From contig CM057151.1 of the NCBI GenBank assembly GCA_029962745.1, positions 36,007,624 to 36,071,623 of the forward strand: a stretch of 64,000 nucleotides of DNA, written 5' to 3'. The DNA is from Echinometra lucunter (Eukaryota; Echinodermata; Echinoidea; Camarodonta; Echinometridae). Both the position numbers and the translations under genes were made by a program. The notes beneath the pieces are model-generated. The model was not told the origin of the DNA. It saw nothing but the letters and a program-made list of their open reading frames with translations, and did no database searches. Every line of letters begins with the position of its first letter. The stretch's first letter is position 1. Shown here piece after piece: positions 1-11,689 of the stretch.

Positions 1-9
1 CCATAGATG

Positions 10-244
10 TACACTCATAAAAATTCCGTGTCAGATTGACCCGGAAAATAGTCCACTGGGGCCACACTCCATTACGGGTCCAAAAATGACCCAGAATAGG
101 GTCACGAAGACTTGTTTCCAGGTCACATTTGACCTTACTTTGGGTTATTTTGACTTTAATCCGTGTCATTTTTGACCCCCAATGGAGTGTGGCCCCAACG
201 ACTATTATCCGGGTCAAGTCTGACTCGGAATTTTTAAGAGTGTA
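10..244. mobile_element. Palindromic MITE, family A (TA target site)
   Basis: Both ends carry the same inverted repeat: the left arm reads CACTCATAAAAATTCCG and the right arm, reverse-complemented, CACTCTTAAAAATTCCG, followed on both sides by GTCAGA and GACCCGG. A TA dinucleotide flanks each end (10-11 and 243-244), the target duplication expected of Tc1/mariner-type elements. The middle repeats variants of GGGTCA/TGACCC. No transposase is encoded, so this is non-autonomous. A decayed relative lies at 7310-7461. Family assignment is inferred from TIR and TA only. Confidence 0.75.
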
Positions 245-1769
245 TATTTTTTCTTTCGACATCCAACATTTTGATGTAGATTACAAATTGCTTGTTCAGA
301 AGAACAAGAAAATGACTGAAACAAAAATACAGACAAAACAAATGAAAAACATAACAATGGAAGGACAAATGTACGTAGTAGATACAATTGTAGTTTTCAT
401 TTCCACGCCTCAATTCACCTATTTAAATGTAAAATTGTATTTAAAAAAAAAAAAACTCAGGAAAACAAAAATTGCATCAGTGATTATGGCCGCTAAATGA
501 TAAATGAGTATACGAAAACAGAGAAAGTGTAAAAGGGCAGGATGACTCCCCCCACCGTCTCATTTTCTTATTTAGATTACATTTCAAGATACTCGTTAAG
601 GAGAACTAAAAATCTGAAATAAGGGAATCGAAAATAAAACAGATTGTTCAAAAGACTCAAAGAAGGTAAAAAGATCAATATGAGTTCATGAATATTACGG
701 CAAATGAATAAAATAAAAGCATACAGGAATAAAGAATTATTCTCAGTGGATGAGGAGATTTATATTTTTGTTATCTTTCATCTGCACTGATCTCATTATT
801 TTCGAGGTAGATTTTCGAGATGATCCATCCGGCTTTAGAACCATGAATAATTTGCCTTGTGATATGACTGTACGTGCTGATGATCAATGTACATGACTTA
901 TATGATGGTATTAAAGCATACTCTTAACCGTGATAACACCATGTCGCTCAGTAATGACGCAAAAGCCGCGAGGAGAATGTTCTTTTGAAGTACGACATGA
1001 AATATTTGATAAACCTGACGTCTACCGCTACTTTTATACACTTTTTTTTAAACTACGCTGTGGCGGAAAGAACTGGCCGCAGAATTTGGCAGCACTGAAC
1101 ATGAAACTTACAAAGATATTTCTTCCCCGCCCCGAATCATTCATGTCCACGCGTCCTGTATAGGCAAAAGTGTATTGTATACGTCAGTAACATTCCCCTT
1201 GAAAAACAATCTGAATTCGACAACGCATTTATACATCCATATTTCACAGGGTTACAAGTAAGGCCATAGCATTACAGTTATATTTGAAATAATTAATCAA
1301 AATTACCGTTCGGACCTTGCTTTCCAAATGTGTCCAAACATGCTTGAAAAAAAAAAACCAACAGGTTAATAATGTACATAAATGACTTTTCTTATACACC
1401 ACATTTTATCATTCCGTAACACAGCGCATAATATTCAGAAAGGTTTCAAGGTGAAATTAAAGGATTTCTTGGCTTGTGTTATGAGAAGCCTAAAGACGCC
1501 TTTCTTTCCCACTAATGATAAATTTATAGAGAGTAAAGGAGATACAATAGGGGTCGATTTATACGAGTGTAAACAAGATACAAATGTAAGTAAATCCGTT
1601 TCGGGGGCGGGGGGAATGATCGAAATCTTTTGCCGAAATTTATTACTATAACCATGATAACCGTCCTTTATGATATCTTATCAAAAAGTTCAACAACTGA
1701 CTGATTAAAATATTATTTCTTCTTTGAAAAGCGGGGGTATATTTGCACACGCCACCCCCTCTCTAAAAA
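245..1769. other. Intergenic DNA, nothing recognised
   Basis: AT-rich sequence with short A-runs. The open frames here are short, lack splice-site context and have no recognisable protein features. I see no RNA gene or transposon end. Confidence 0.5.
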
Positions 1770-1800
<31 letters not shown>

Positions 1801-1969
1801 CGTATGTACGTGTGGGACACCTTCCCCAAAAAAATCGAGAGGCAAGAAGAAGAAGAAGAAGAAGAAGAAGGAGGAGAAGAAGAAGAAGAAGAAGAAGAAG
1901 AAGAAGAAGAAGAAGAAGAAAAAGAAGAAGAAGAAGAAGAAGAAGAAGAAGAAGAAGAAGAAGAAGAAG

Positions 1970-1999
<30 letters not shown>
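1770..1999. repeat. (GT)n followed by (AAG)n microsatellites
   Basis: A GT run of about 28 bases (1770-1797), a 46-base spacer, then AAG/GAA repeats for about 155 bases (1844-1999) with a few interruptions (GGA near 1870, AAA near 1920). The poly-Lys, poly-Arg, poly-Glu and poly-Phe open frames across it are artefacts of the repeat. Confidence 0.95.
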
Positions 2000-2000
<1 letters not shown>

Positions 2001-2137
2001 TATGAAGAAGAAAACCCACCAACACTAAAAACCAAACCAAACCAAACCAAAAACACCAACAGCTTACTGCACCTCGTATGGTTAACAAATAGGTGATAGG
2101 CTAGGGCTTTTTCAGTTGTTGCCCCAGGGGGAGGGGG

Positions 2138-2450
2138 TGTTTCATAAAGCTGTTCGTTAAGTTACGAATGACTTTACGAACGACTTGAATATGGAAAGCC
2201 AAATGGGATTCTCAATCATTGCAAATCGCATCAGCTGAAGGTAAAATATGCAAACGCAGATTAACATTACTATTGTTTACAAACATTTTTATTGTAAAGT
2301 ATATTTTTGTCACAATTTAAGTGAGATTATATGAAATGCAGCCGCATTTTTTTAAAACCTCTGGAAAAACTTTGGGCATCCTATTTTGCATTTCATATTC
2401 AAAATCGTTCGTAAAGTCATGCGTAACTTTACGAACAGCTTTATGAAACA
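2138..2450. mobile_element. Palindromic MITE, family B, copy 1
   Basis: The ends are long inverted repeats of about 50 bases starting TGTTTCATAAAGCTGTTCGT. Within each arm is a second perfect or near-perfect hairpin, GTTCGTAAAGT and ACTTTACGAAC around an 8-base loop (the left arm here has one base change). The interior is AT-rich and non-coding. A second copy lies at 4879-5180 with the same arms and an alignable interior. No clear target duplication is visible, so the superfamily is unassigned. Confidence 0.8.
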
Positions 2451-2707
2451 CAACAGATGTTTGAACCCTTTAACTCCTGAATTAAACAATTGCCAAAGTC
2501 TCACAGCGTTTGAGAGGATCTGAAAACTCATCTTTTCTAATTTTTCCTCTGGTGTTTACTGTGTAAGTTTGAATCACTATACTATACGTTGTGTGTTTCT
2601 CTGTTTGACGCGCTTGGTATCTAACTTTGAAAAGGCGCTTTATAAATGACAATTACTGTTATTATCGAACAAAAAAAAAACATAATAAAACATTCTTTAA
2701 AAAGGAC

Positions 2708-2744
<37 letters not shown>

Positions 2745-2755
2745 AGGGGAAAGCG

Positions 2756-2788
<33 letters not shown>

Positions 2789-2813
2789 AAGAAGAAGATG
2801 ATGATGATGATGT
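2708..2813. repeat. (GA)n, (AAG)n and (ATG)n microsatellite cluster
   Basis: GA repeats (2708-2744), then AAG repeats (2760-2799), then ATG repeats to 2813. Simple-sequence DNA. Confidence 0.93.
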
Positions 2814-3724
2814 AGCCAAAAGGAGGTTGGTTGGAATCGGTTTGGCCATTTGACTACAGGTTTGGGGTATCTCCTACATTGTTTTGTTTTTTGGGTTTTT
2901 TTTCCAAGGTAGATCCATGCTATATTTGGTTATATTAAGCAAGACAAGAACAAAAATAAAACAAAACAAGCAAACAAAAAAAACAACCTGATTATTTTAT
3001 GCGATAACTAGGCTGTTATTATGCTCATAAATGATCTTGGATAATCTGTTCAAATGGATTTCTCGTCAGCATTTCTATCGTATTCATGGTCCTCTACACG
3101 TAGATTCGGTTATCTATCGACGTTACTCTTTGAAAGCATGTGACATCGTATGAACATACTGCAAAAATAAAAGCGGCCGTGTGAACAGGCTAGTGGAAGT
3201 CGAAAAGGAATTTGTTACAGCCGTTCACATTTCTCCGCAGCGCTTAGAACAGCATGAAATTGACCCAGTTCTAAACATTTTTTTTAAATGAATAAGTACA
3301 TAATTCTTTTATGTATTCTCTATCTCCTGGTACTAGAAAATCAAATTTCATGCACATCCACTCAAAGCTTTTCCATCCGAGTAATCTAATTTTTGACGTG
3401 CGATCGGCCCTCTTGACAATCACAATAAGTGAAATCTTCAAGTTCGTCCTAAATTTGCAGTATTGTATAATTCTGTTGACGTTTTGCTTCCATCTGTATA
3501 TGATTGTCTGCGAAATATTCTGCGAGGGCAGTCAATAGAAAAGAAAACAATAAAACTCTCAGAAAATGGAATTGTTTTCCCGAAGGGGTTTCCTTCTTCT
3601 TTTTAATCTTAGCTTGAATAAGGAATGCTTCACTGGCTTGCGAAACTGTAGAATTCATTCTTTTTTTAATTGAAGTAAACCTATATGTCGGATCTTGAAT
3701 GATTGTCTTTTTTGTATACTCATT
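2814..3724. other. Intergenic DNA, nothing recognised
   Basis: AT-rich, with A- and T-runs. No convincing coding frame, RNA gene or repeat end seen. Confidence 0.45.
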
Positions 3725-3905
3725 ATTTGTTGCGAACGAGGCGGAAGCAATAGCGCCAACGAAACGACGCCTCGAATACAAGTCACGAGGCATCAGGCAG
3801 AAATTGAGTCGACGAAATCCGAGCTCTACGTCGTCTCGTCTTCCGAAGATCGTTTCGACAAATCCGGGATAGAGTTATTATCTTCCTGTCCCATGGCAGC
3901 CTATC
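3725..3905 (+). other. CpG-dense island with an open plus-strand frame
   Basis: This ~180-base stretch is much richer in CG dinucleotides than its surroundings. It is open on the plus strand within a frame running 3695-4093. The middle of the translation (about ESTKSELYVVSSSEDRFDKS) has protein-like composition rather than low complexity. There is no clear splice acceptor or donor at its edges, and the frame runs into a repeat at 3929. It could be an old exon, an exon remnant or chance. Function unknown. Confidence 0.2.
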
Positions 3906-3928
3906 TGAGCAGAATAATATCTGCACTC

Positions 3929-4068
3929 CATTGGCGTAGGCAGCTCTCATTACTGGGTGGGGGATGGGTGGGAGATGATTCCCCCATAGATACAGATGTA
4001 TGCATACACCCTCTTCAAAAAGTGGGGGCGGGGGATGCATACTCCCATCCCCGCTATCTACGCCCCTT
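3929..4068. mobile_element. Small element with GGCGTAG ends (family C)
   Basis: The left end reads ATTGGCGTAGGCAG and the right end, reverse-complemented, GGGCGTAGATAGCGG. Both lead inward into GGGGATGGG-type G-rich sequence. The same GGCGTAGATAG end occurs at 55013-55267. The match is short and imperfect, so the boundaries are approximate. Confidence 0.4.
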
Positions 4069-4343
4069 TTCTGTTCGATACGCCCCAGCATGAGCCATTT
4101 TTTGGACTCCATGCACCTTATCGGGGTTCTTCACTGAAAATACATTGCGCGTGCATGAAGAATGAAGAAATGACTAAATATAGAAAACTCAGTTTAGACA
4201 GCACCATGACTGCTAAACCTGACATACATGTAACTGGATTATTTGTTTATTTATTTTCACTACGGTAATATCATGTTTAGTAATGTTTGGAAGTTGTACA
4301 CCTGTATAGTAGCGGAGAGTGGATCCAGCCACGGAATTTGGAT

Positions 4344-4492
4344 GGGGGGGGGGGGGGGGGGGGGGGTGGACTGTCTTTCTCCGTGAATGAAATATGAAAA
4401 AATGGGGTATTTCTCGTCTTTTTCCTCTTTCCCTCTCCCCTTTTTGTTTGCCCCTATTTTCGCCATTTTTCATGGCGGGGGGGGGGGGGGGG
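4344..4492. repeat. Two poly-G runs
   Basis: Uninterrupted G runs at 4344-4366 and 4477-4492 flank a CT-rich stretch. Poly-G runs of this length are prone to length error in sequencing. Confidence 0.9.
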
Positions 4493-4878
4493 TGTTAGGT
4501 TAGGCTCCATGTCCCTCATTCCACCGCTATTTAACGTTGTTTAAAACAGATTCTAGATTTTCCAATTCTAATCAGATTTTGCTTCGAAGACGTTCATCCA
4601 TCAGCTCTTTCAGATGCAATGCACGTACTTGATCTAGATATTGCGGATTTCCTCCTTCAGAAACATTGCCATAACAACCATGACATCCCAACCAATAACC
4701 AAACATAAAAACATAGGCGTGATGAATCGGTGATGCATGGAATAATGATGATGTTGAAATAAAACTGTACGCTTGAGGGGGGGGGGGAGACCAGAATTTT
4801 GTAGAGAGGGAAAATGTAGCAAACTAACAGGTGAAGTTTCATTAAAAAAAAATTTTTGTTATGCATCTGCTTGGAGGA

Positions 4879-5180
4879 TGTCTCATAAAGCTGTTCGTAA
4901 AGTTACGAATGACTTTACGAACGACTTGAATATGGCAAGCCAAACGGAATTCGTAATCATCATAAATCGCATCGGCTAAATCAGATTAATAATACTGTTG
5001 TCTATACCTTTTTTATTACGAAGTATTATTTTCACCCAAATTTAAATTTAATTGAGATTATGGGAAATGCAGTCGCACTTTATCAAATCATCAGGAAAAA
5101 CTTTGGGCATCCTATTTGGCACTTCATATTCAAGTCGTTCGTAAAGTCATGCGTAACTTTACGAACAGCTTTATGAAACA
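4879..5180. mobile_element. Palindromic MITE, family B, copy 2
   Basis: The same arms as 2138-2450: the left begins TGTCTCATAAAGCTGTTCGT and the right ends ACAGCTTTATGAAACA. Both arms contain the nested hairpin GTTCGTAAAGT ... ACTTTACGAAC; in the left arm it is perfect over 11 pairs. The interior aligns with copy 1 (for example the shared block AAAAACTTTGGGCATCCTAT), so the two are one family and not chance palindromes. Non-coding. Confidence 0.82.
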
Positions 5181-5262
5181 CCCTGGGTAATTTTTCTATA
5201 TAAACCCCTCTGGTTAGACAGTTTGTGATAGCTTCATGATGTTTAAGGATCATTATTATATT

Positions 5263-5452
5263 TTTTTGTTTTGTTTTATTTTTTTTTATAACCATTAAAT
5301 GAGAATACATATATCAGACATATAACATGATCAAATTATAAATGCATAAAATAATTTTGTTTTGTTTTGATTTTTTTATAACCATTAAATGAGAATACAT
5401 ATATCAGACATATAACATTATCAAATTATAAATGCACAAAATAAGAATAATT
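5263..5452. repeat. Two-copy tandem repeat, 90-bp period
   Basis: The block starting TTTTTTTATAACCATTAAAT at 5281 recurs at 5371 and stays alignable through ATATCAGACATATAACAT and AAATTATAAATGC. The second copy has a few substitutions only, so this is a fairly recent local duplication. Confidence 0.9.
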
Positions 5453-6369
5453 TTCAAACAGTGGAAGTTTTAAAATGAAAGAGCCATAAATGTTGAAAAT
5501 AGAGGGGAATGCTGAAAAGGTATAGGCTTGTATTTTGCAAACCCCTTGAAACATAAACAAAATCATTTATACCAATTATCATAATAAACGATTCATCAAT
5601 ACAACTACGACAGCATAACAACACCTATCACCAGCCAAAAACAAAAACAAAAAAGACAACTCATCATCACTGACCCACTTCAGTATTCTGACCACCTTTG
5701 AGGATTTCACCCAAAAGGCATCACCTCCCCCTTCCATAACCAAACAAAGCACAAGCCATAACCTGAGTTAGATTAATGCGACATTTTGTTAATGGTGATG
5801 GTTATTGCCTCATGTTGGATAAGAACTTTGTTCGATGCATGCAAATGCCTCTATTTTCAGAACCCCATCAGTATAAATCGAAGTCAAAAGGTGAAATAGA
5901 ATGATGGGTGATGGGTGTGACAGGTGGACGAAAATATAAGTCGTAAGCTAGGAACAGGAAGGGCGTTTAACTTATACAATTTAACACAAAGTTCACACCC
6001 TTTTGTCTTAAAAGAAAAGTATAGAGAAGGCATAACGGCCTCATAATAACGGCCTGTCTATAATTATAATGAGTCCATTATTATCGACCTCATTCTTTTA
6101 GCCACTTTTTAATGACAGCTGCTGATGAGAAATCAAGCTCTCCGTAACTTAAGATTGATGGGATGGCATTTTGTTGAAACAAAAATAACGCTTCCAAGGG
6201 AATGCTTGAACATTCTTAAATAGCTCCGAATTATCTCATGACCTTTCTAAAGTCAGATAGTAATGTACCCATCATCATCGACCTATTTCAATTTTGAAGA
6301 GCATCCTGCTCGCTCTCGATGAGTTTTCCATTTTTGATTCCAGTCAGGTATCAGGTTTTGAGGTGTCGT
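5453..6369. other. Intergenic DNA, nothing recognised
   Basis: AT-rich, A-rich around 5590-5660. No supportable gene or element end. Confidence 0.45.
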
Positions 6370-6625
6370 GCTGTAGTGATTCAAGTCATTCCTTTGACTC
6401 TTTGGCAAAGAGCTGATGGTTTGAATCCCAGCTCTGCACTAACGTCTCTTGAAAATACATTAATCCACGTTTGCCACTCTCTACTCGGGTGTTAAATGGA
6501 CACCCGGAAGGATACGAACGTCAAAACGATTAAAATGGCGCCTGCCTGGAGATGGTGCACTTAATGTGTGGAACAGCAATTAAATCCAACGACCGGGGGT
6601 AATAATAATTACATTATTATGTTAT
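6370..6625 (+). mobile_element. tRNA-derived SINE remnant
   Basis: A pol III B-box-like motif, GGTTTGAATCC, lies at about 6419. It is followed by a body with the hairpin GGTGTTAAATGGACACCCGG and GGGGGTAATAATAATTA. The same module order (B-box, hairpin with an ACC/GGT core, GGGGGTAATAA) is seen in the SINE at 53800. The A-box side is degenerate. About 160 bases downstream, 6787-6808 is an (AAATC)n run of the kind that ends SINEs and LINEs. Confidence 0.5.
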
Positions 6626-6786
6626 AATCGCACTATTCTTTCCACAACTGTCATTGTCTCCCTACATATTTCATTCGGTTAGAACAAGGAAGTACTTCAA
6701 AAGTAATTATGGCTTGAAAATGTAATTACGAGATTACTGAATTTATATATTTGTTTTGTACATGTTTAATGTGAAACGGAAAAATA

Positions 6787-6808
6787 AATCAAATCAAATC
6801 AAATCAAA
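6787..6808 (+). repeat. (AAATC)n tail-like repeat
   Basis: Four or more AAATC/ATCAA units after GAAAAAT. A similar run is at 14464-14488. Such pentamer tails typically mark the 3' end of a retroposon, but no body could be assigned with confidence here. Confidence 0.6.
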
Positions 6809-7309
6809 GTAATGTAAAGTCTTGGTAAGCCCTCAAACAACGTTCGTCAGTTTTATTTCCTAAAAGGTGAATATCAAGATACTGTCAAAACTAAGTATAA
6901 AACGCCATGTAGTTTTTTATGCCAATATTCTTTTTGCTAGTAGAACAGTAGTAGCACTGTAGTAGGGTACAAACCAAAAGAGCTAACTCCCTTCTCGATC
7001 TCACCAAAATTATGACAAAATAATACAACCTCTCACTAGCTGTAGAAAAATTTCCAATTTTGATAGCCGTAGTAACGCGTCACTTGAGGCATAACTCCAT
7101 TTAAGAGAGGAGACGGGGAAGCAAAAACATAACCCGGAAGGAAATGCTGTATAGAACGGCTCCAGGATGACAAGCCGAGTTGCCATCACTCTCAAACTTG
7201 AGATGAATGGATTTTAGTTTTGAGGGGATTTTAAGGCTTTTTTAAATGAATGCAGATATAGTGGCTTATAGCGTTGGTCGAGATACTGAGTAGTGATGAT
7301 ATTATGGGG

Positions 7310-7461
7310 GGGGGGGGGGTCAAAAATGAACCTGGAAAAAGGTCAGATGTGACCAAGAAGAAAGTCTTCATGACCCTATCTCAAGTCATTTTTTCTGACC
7401 CGGAACGGAGTGTCGCCCCAACGACTCTTTTCCGGGTCAAGCTGACCCTGCATTAGGTGTA
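7310..7461. mobile_element. Decayed relative of MITE family A
   Basis: The right two thirds match the right arm of the element at 10-244 (GGAGTGTCGCCCCAACGACT and CCGGGTCAAGCTGACCC). It ends near a TA at 7460-7461. The left terminal repeat is missing or replaced by a poly-G run (7306-7318). Confidence 0.6.
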
Positions 7462-7600
7462 CAAAATAACAAGAGCAGGAGGAGGGCATGCTGGAGAGGG
7501 TCTTATCGTCTTGTCTTTACAATCCCCCCCCCCCGAATTCCCTTTCTCCCTCCCTCTCACCGCCTCTCCTTAATACTTAGTATTGTGTACATTGATGGTT

Positions 7601-7660
7601 TAATCTAAAGAAGATGTTAAAATAGCACAAATTCATTTGTTAATGAACGATACCACAATA

Positions 7661-7702
<42 letters not shown>

Positions 7703-7999
7703 TTCCCCCGTCTCTCTGTCTCTCTCTTGCTCTTCCTCTCTCTTCCCCTCTCTCACTCTGTAATCTAAAGAAGATGTTAAAATAGTACTAATTCATTTGT
7801 TAATGAACGAACACGATACGACGATATCTCTCTCTCCCTTTCCCCCTCTCCCTATCTGTCTCTCTCTCTCTCTCTCTCTTCCTCCTCTCTCTCCCTCTCT
7901 TCCCCTCTCTCTCTCTCACTCTTCAATCTAAAGAAGATGTTAAGATAATATTATTCATATGTTAATGAACGAACACGATCTCTCTCTCTCTCTCTTTCC

Positions 8000-8039
<40 letters not shown>

Positions 8040-8040
8040 C
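7601..8040. repeat. Three-unit ~160-bp minisatellite with embedded (CT)n
   Basis: The anchor AATCTAAAGAAGATGTTAA is found at about 7602, 7762 and 7925. Each is followed by a TTCATTTGTTAATGAACGA-like block and then a CT tract. Spacing is 160 and 163 bases. The CT tracts differ in length and interruptions between units. Confidence 0.88.
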
Positions 8041-8799
8041 CCTTTCTTTTCTACCTTTTTCACCATTCAAAGAGGGGGGGGGGGGGAGGAAGGGGGAGAC
8101 TTCCCCCCATAGCTATCTTCTGTGAATATTATATCATAGCACCATCTGATGGTTGAGTATACCATCTTTCTTTTGAAAAGCACGTATTTGAGTCCATTTC
8201 ATCTCTGATTGGTATATTCCGATCGTCTCTCAAGAGCGTTATCCATCTTCAGGAACTCTCGATGTCCCATCGATAAAGATGCGGCATGTGGTGTTATCCA
8301 TATTAAGAGTTCATATCGATGTTATTTCCTAAAATGCATATGTCCTTTTTTGGCTTCCGTAATCCATTCCATTTGGGAGTTGGTTATTCGTCTCATTCTT
8401 CGATTTTCGTTATATCCTACTCACACCAGAGAGACCGACAGGAGAGCGAACAAACCAGTATTCATTATACCCCAGATGGTCATGTTATCGATCGGTTTGG
8501 AGATTTTGAAGTGTGACTATAAGCTGAAAAGGTATTCCAGAGTGTATCAGCTATTATCTTAGTCCTTAAAATTGATGATAATAATTATCTGGCACAATTT
8601 AACACGTCGGAATTTTGAATACTTTCCCTTTTCTAGGTTCTTCCCATAGGTAATGTAATTAGCATTATAATGCTGCATTGGTGGCATGTGGTGCGATCTG
8701 ACTCTGGAATATCAAATCAAACTCTCTGTTTTGATTTCCTCAGTTTCCATTTCTTCATCTTCATCTTTGGCGTCATTCGCATCATAAGTTACATCCTTT
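8041..8799. other. Intergenic DNA, nothing recognised
   Basis: Starts with pyrimidine-rich sequence and a G run (8075-8088). The plus-strand frame at 8209-8562 is open but has no splice context or recognisable domain, and I do not support it as a gene. Confidence 0.4.
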
Positions 8800-9215
8800 T
8801 TAACACATTCGTGACAGGAATTATTTAAAGCCTAATTTGATCAGCTTTTATTCTTCAAATTGGCAACACCAACATTCTTATTTTATTTCTACATATTTCT
8901 TATAAAATGTCATGTATCTGAAATGAATATAAATTGAAAGAAATTATGATGAGAAGTCAAAAAGTTGCCAATTTGCAGGGGAAAACGGTGATTTAAAACC
9001 TTCTATCACATTGCCAATTTAAGGATTTTAATGCTTATTTTCCTTAAAAAAATTTTCAGCATCAAACAACGAATATTGACGCAACCAAAATGGACACAGT
9101 TTGTGTAGAATTTTTTGCTCTTTCTGCTCATGTATTTGGTATGATTTTTAGGGCTTAGCATCAAAAGATATTAGGCCAAACCACAAAATGTGGACCTCTG
9201 TCACGAATGGGTTAA
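8800..9215. mobile_element. piggyBac-type MITE, copy 1 (TTAA flanks)
   Basis: The element is bounded by TTAA at 8800-8803 and 9212-9215. Its right end, reverse-complemented, reads CCCATTCGTGACAG after TTAA. The left end is CACATTCGTGACAG, one base changed. TTAA target sites with CC-starting terminal repeats are the hallmark of the piggyBac superfamily. The interior is AT-rich and non-coding and aligns along its length with 49052-49443. It has an extra ~35 bases near 9068-9102 that the other copy lacks. Confidence 0.8.
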
Positions 9216-9604
9216 AAACATATACAAACAACCATTTTCAGTCCATTCAACTGAGACAAGATATTCCCTAAATTCATTCAAGTTTGATTAACTTCGTATT
9301 GACAAGTTGTCAAGTGGTTCGGTGTCCCTATAGAAATCTATCCTGAAGCGCTGATGGGGTAAGCTAAACCTGGATTAATTTCATAGTTCACCTGTTCGTT
9401 CAAGTTCCCTTTAGGCGCTTTTATGAATACGGGTCTATTCGAATTGCCAGTGTGAACGCGCCTATTTACTCCAGGGAGTAATCTTGAATGGCGCTTGATG
9501 AAAAGCTCGTCAGTATGGATGCAGTCCCTCGGGTGTCATGGTAACGCGGATGATAATGCTTCACGTGAATCTTTAAACCCAGTCTCAGGGGGGAATACAG
9601 ACTT

Positions 9605-10015
9605 ACACCCCTTCGTTAAAATGGTTGGGAAACAGTCCCCGGAAATGTTGCAAAATTGTTTCGACGCAAAGGAGAAATTGGGAGATTGAGTGACCCGATA
9701 AATGGATTGATTGATTGATAGAAAGACAAAATGTAGACGTGAAAGAAGGGTAGAAGAGAGAATAAGATAGTGAAATAATCAGTTACTTCACACTCGTCGA
9801 ACAGGTGTTACATCACGTAGCATTCAGTTGGGGATATAATGGTCACTGGGAAATAATGTGAGAACGGTTTCGGCGCAAAGGCAGAAACAGAAAGATTAAA
9901 TGGCCCCCTTCGATTGAATGCCTGATAGATAGATATCTTGACGACGAGTGGACGGATCAAAGAAGGAATGAGATTGCTAGATAATCACTCACTTCACACT
10001 TTTCGAATCCCACGA
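9605..10015. repeat. Ancient ~220-bp tandem duplication
   Basis: Two diverged blocks share an ordered series of motifs: GGGAAA, then CGCAAAGG and AGAAA, then a GATTGA/GATAGA stretch, then ATCA with CACTTCACACT and TCGAA. They start near 9626 and 9848. Similarity is patchy, so the duplication is old. Confidence 0.5.
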
Positions 10016-10504
10016 GGAGTGTTGAGCGGAAGAGAGCTCTGTCATGTGTCCCGAAGAAGTTAAAGATAAACATTAGGACGTTAGTAAATAAACCAGTTCG
10101 TATCTGAGCATGGGCAGATAAAGGTCATCTATGACAAAATCTAAAACCCGCTGACGCAGACACTCGATAAATATTATGTGCTCACAGCAGTCATGTAATC
10201 ATTACGTAATTACACACTCTATGATATAGAGCATCCCAGGGGGAAATATCCCTTTCAGAAGGGGAAAAAAACCCTTTTCATTACTGCGGCACCTCACTCT
10301 GGGTGTGACACAGAATGTCGTCCTGTTTCGATATCTATAGAGATGTTATGGGGTCATGTGCGAAATATGCTAACTGCGGTCTATCTGGTCCATTATGAAT
10401 ACAATTAGTTCCTCACAAATATACTCTTGATTACTCATAAGGATTAGGATGATGTTGATCATCATGCTGATAAACCAAGGAGGATGGAAAGTGATATGGT
10501 TATG

Positions 10505-10745
10505 AATAAATGAATAAAAAAAATCAACAAAATGAATAGATGATTAAATAAGCAAATTAAGTAAATGCATGAATAAATAGATAAATGCATAAAGAAAGAA
10601 TGAAGAAAGAAAAAAAAAAGAAAAAAGAACGAAAGAAAAACGAAGGAAAGAAATAAAGAAATAAAGAAAGAAATAGAGAAATAAAATAATAAGCAAAAAA
10701 AAAAAAAACCAAAAAAAAAAAAAACCCCAAAACACGAAATGATCA
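10505..10745. repeat. A-rich low-complexity tract
   Basis: AAAT, GAAA and A-run sequence without a fixed period. The Phe/Leu-rich open frames on the opposite strand are artefacts. Confidence 0.85.
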
Positions 10746-11689
10746 CAATCTTCAAACATTTCCGTAGGCTTACTGTCCTTTTTTTCTGATTTAACGAGTT
10801 ATAGACCTATAGTCACCGATATCGAACAAGACATCCCCCCTCCGTCATGTCCGTGTGGTCATTCTCATCATTTTTGATAGCCACCTTACTCTATCATTAC
10901 ACAAACGTTGAAAATAAAGAGATCTAGAGTAACAAAGTTTCAGTTGCAGAATTTACGATTAGGCCTATAATGAAATGCGATTTGATCCATATTATGCTTG
11001 GTATCTCTTACCGTCTTGACTCGTAGCAAAACTCGTAACCAGTCACAATGGCCTAATCGATCAGAGGTATACGAGTAGTATTCATTCGGTGTGTTATCGG
11101 TGCCGTGTCTCTTCGGTGTTATTTGAGTATAAGATGGATTGCAAGTGGTTTGAGAAGACGTGAAAATCTCGTTTCATTCTGAGAGAAATTGGATGATGGA
11201 GTTGTTTCTCTCCTCGAGATAGGGGGGTCGTGTCTTTCTTTACGGAAGTCTTACCCCTGTAGAGAGAGAGGGATGCTGGAGGCCCAAGGGGGTAACACCG
11301 TGCTCAAGAAGTGGGTATGCTAGCAGCTCTTCAAGAGTTGAAGGAGAAAGGCAGAAAGATGTATCACATACAGAGAGTGTAGGAGAAGGTTGTAAGGGTG
11401 TTACATTATTTAACATTCCCTGTGAGACGGGGATGTAAAATTGTTAGGAGTTTATCATATTTGATGATTAAAGGTGAGAAGTGAGGAGTGTCCCTTTTTA
11501 TACAGCTCATAGCTATGAGGCGCTGGGAGACACATTTCCCGATCGAATGACACAAAATAAAAAAAGGAAAGGGAGTAGGAAAAGGAGAGCAACAAGAGAA
11601 CAAACGAGAAAGGGAGGCGTATTGCTCAAAAAGGGTGACCTGAAATTCTCTCACGCCCAGGGCTATATGGCATTTTTCTATCGTATTTA
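10746..11689. other. Intergenic DNA, nothing recognised
   Basis: Mixed sequence with purine-rich parts near 11260-11400 and 11550-11620. No supportable exon, RNA gene or element end. Confidence 0.4.

Noticed and set aside
1705..2096. Poly-Phe, poly-Lys, poly-Arg and poly-Glu frames
   Set aside because: Artefact of the (AAG)n tract.
7601..8040. CRISPR-like array
   Set aside because: Only three units of ~160 bases with microsatellite cores; this is a eukaryotic minisatellite.
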